A DNA stretch of 7,058 nucleotides, from positions 1-7,058 of the forward strand of contig JAGYNW010000102.1 of assembly GCA_018399915.1 (NCBI GenBank), in the 5' to 3' direction. This DNA is from Candidatus Omnitrophota bacterium. GTDB lineage: Bacteria > Omnitrophota > Gorgyraeia > Zapsychrales > Zapsychraceae. The notes under the pieces are model-generated. The model searched no databases, had not been told where the DNA came from, and saw only the letters and a list, made by a program, of their open reading frames with translations. A program made the position numbers and the translations under genes. This document shows, one piece after another, positions 5,992-7,058 of this stretch. Each line of letters begins with the position of its first letter. Positions within the stretch are counted from its first letter, which is position 1.

Positions 5992-7058
5992 ATGGTTAAA
6001 TCCAAATTGAGTGAACTCCATCATCCCCGGCCACAGTGGCGGTCCCGGATGGGATTTATCCTCGCGGCACTCGGATCTGCCGTCGGGCTAGGTAATATTT
6101 GGCGGTTTTCGTATCTTTGTTATAAAAACGGGGGCGGGGCTTTTTTGATCCCGTACTCGATCGCATTATTTGTGGTTGGTCTGCCTTTGATGATCCTGGA
6201 ATTGGGATTAGGGCATAAAATGCGCGGATCCGCGCCCTTATCGTTTGCCAAGATCTCGCGGAAGTGGGAATGGACCGGCTGGTGGGCTGTCAATTGTGCG
6301 ATGTACGGCATCCTTTTATATTATTCTGTGGTGATTGCCTGGTGCCTGAGTTATGTCTTTTTCTCTTTTAACCTTTCCTGGGGAAGTGATCCTAATGATT
6401 TCTTCTTTAATCAGTATCTTCAGATCAGTGCCGGGCCCCTGCAGCTGGGTGACCTGCGGCTTCCCATCATGTTTTCCTTGATGGCAGTATGGTTTTTGAG
6501 TTGGTTGATCGTTTTTTTCGGAGTTCAAAAAGGCGTGGAAAGGGCGAATAAGATCTTTATGCCGCTTTTGTTTTGCCTTGTGACGGTTTTGGTGGTTTGG
6601 AGCGTTCAGTTAAAAGGCGCTTCTCAGGGTATAGCGGTTTATCTTAAACCGGACATGACGATTTTATCCAAACCGCAAGTTTGGATCGACGCCTTTTCTC
6701 AGATATTTTTTACCTTATCGTTGGCTTTTGGTATTATGATCGCCTATGCGTCTTATTTGCCGCGCAAGGCCAGCCTTATCAAAGATGCGTTGATCATTAC
6801 TTTTGGTAATAGTTTGTTTTCGTTCTTTTCCGGATTCGCGGTTTTCGGTACCTTGGGCTATATGGCCTATGCGACCAATCAGCCGGTCTCAGAGGTGGTC
6901 AACAAATCGATTGGTTTGGCCTTTGTGACTTATCCGCAGGCGATCAGCCTGATGCCGGCCTTTAAGAATGTTTTTGGAATTCTGTTTTTCGCTTCGCTTG
7001 TTATCGCCGGATTATCCAGCGCGGTTTCTTTAGTTGAGGCGTTTTGTTCGGCGATTAT
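5992..7058 (+). CDS. Neurotransmitter:sodium symporter family (SLC6/LeuT-type) transporter, 3'-truncated
   Basis: The gene starts at ATG 5992 behind AAAGGAG and runs open to the window end (355 residues visible; the family usually has about 440-520). TM1 has the family signature ALGSAVGLGNIWRF (26-39), then NGGGAFLIPY (46-55) into TM2. TM6 reads QIFFTLSLAFG (237-247), TM7 has GNSLFSFFSGF (272-282), and TM8 has AGLSS (339-343). By comparison with LeuT, the sodium-1 ligands correspond to A30, N35, T241 and N273, and the sodium-2 site to G28, V31, A339, S342 and S343, all conserved or conservatively replaced. The family uses the sodium gradient to import amino acids or related amines. The substrate cannot be assigned, and helices beyond TM8 are outside the window. 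S277 stands where LeuT has E290, as in chloride-dependent animal members. It has its own promoter and shows no link to the polysaccharide genes. Confidence 0.95.
   Translation, partial: MVKSKLSELHHPRPQWRSRMGFILAALGSAVGLGNIWRFSYLCYKNGGGAFLIPYSIALFVVGLPLMILELGLGHKMRGSAPLSFAKISRKWEWTGWWAVNCAMYGILLYYSVVIAWCLSYVFFSFNLSWGSDPNDFFFNQYLQISAGPLQLGDLRLPIMFSLMAVWFLSWLIVFFGVQKGVERANKIFMPLLFCLVTVLVVWSVQLKGASQGIAVYLKPDMTILSKPQVWIDAFSQIFFTLSLAFGIMIAYASYLPRKASLIKDALIITFGNSLFSFFSGFAVFGTLGYMAYATNQPVSEVVNKSIGLAFVTYPQAISLMPAFKNVFGILFFASLVIAGLSSAVSLVEAFCSAI

Overview
The window holds six same-strand genes, the first and last cut by the window edges. No RNA gene, CRISPR array, insertion sequence or phage gene was seen. 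The HlyD-type membrane fusion protein implies a two-membrane (diderm) bacterium. The moderate, slightly AT-leaning base composition, the Shine-Dalgarno sites and the small Cys/His-rich proteins suggest an uncultured bacterial lineage. Omnitrophota or another PVC-related group is a guess from general look, not something the sequence proves.

Positions 1-5043 are one tightly packed translational unit. It starts with the 3' part of a radical SAM enzyme, whose frame is open from base 1 and includes the CxxxCxxC iron-sulfur motif. The radical SAM gene overlaps by 8 nt an HlyD-like membrane fusion protein that starts with GTG. That gene overlaps by 1 nt (TGATG) a 946-residue polytopic membrane glycosyltransferase.

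The glycosyltransferase is the main discovery of the window. Its cytoplasmic domain (about residues 335-725) reads like the catalytic domain of GT48, the FKS1/callose 1,3-beta-glucan synthase family. The characterised GT48 members I know are eukaryotic and about twice this size. Several separate GT48 blocks appear in the right order. One 31-residue stretch around the catalytic Asp lines up without gaps against fungal FKS1 as I remember it. The protein also carries a classical GT-A DxD (DSD), so it may sit between GT2 and GT48. With the membrane fusion protein it suggests a bacterial synthase-dependent polysaccharide secretion machine, analogous in layout to alginate Alg8/Alg44. The radical SAM enzyme may modify the polymer, its precursor or a lipid carrier. 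Product and function are inferred.

Positions 5113-5816 carry two small genes, each with its own ribosome binding site. One encodes a three-helix membrane protein with an N-terminal Cys/His knuckle. The other encodes a 74-residue protein made of three exact C-x2-C-x8-H-x-C units. They may be read through from the operon or be separate.

Positions 5817-5991 are a 175-base intergenic region with a good sigma70-type promoter (extended -10). It drives the last gene, a neurotransmitter:sodium symporter (SLC6/LeuT family) truncated at the window end. Its visible ion-site residues are intact, and a Ser replaces the Glu of LeuT at the chloride-substituting position.
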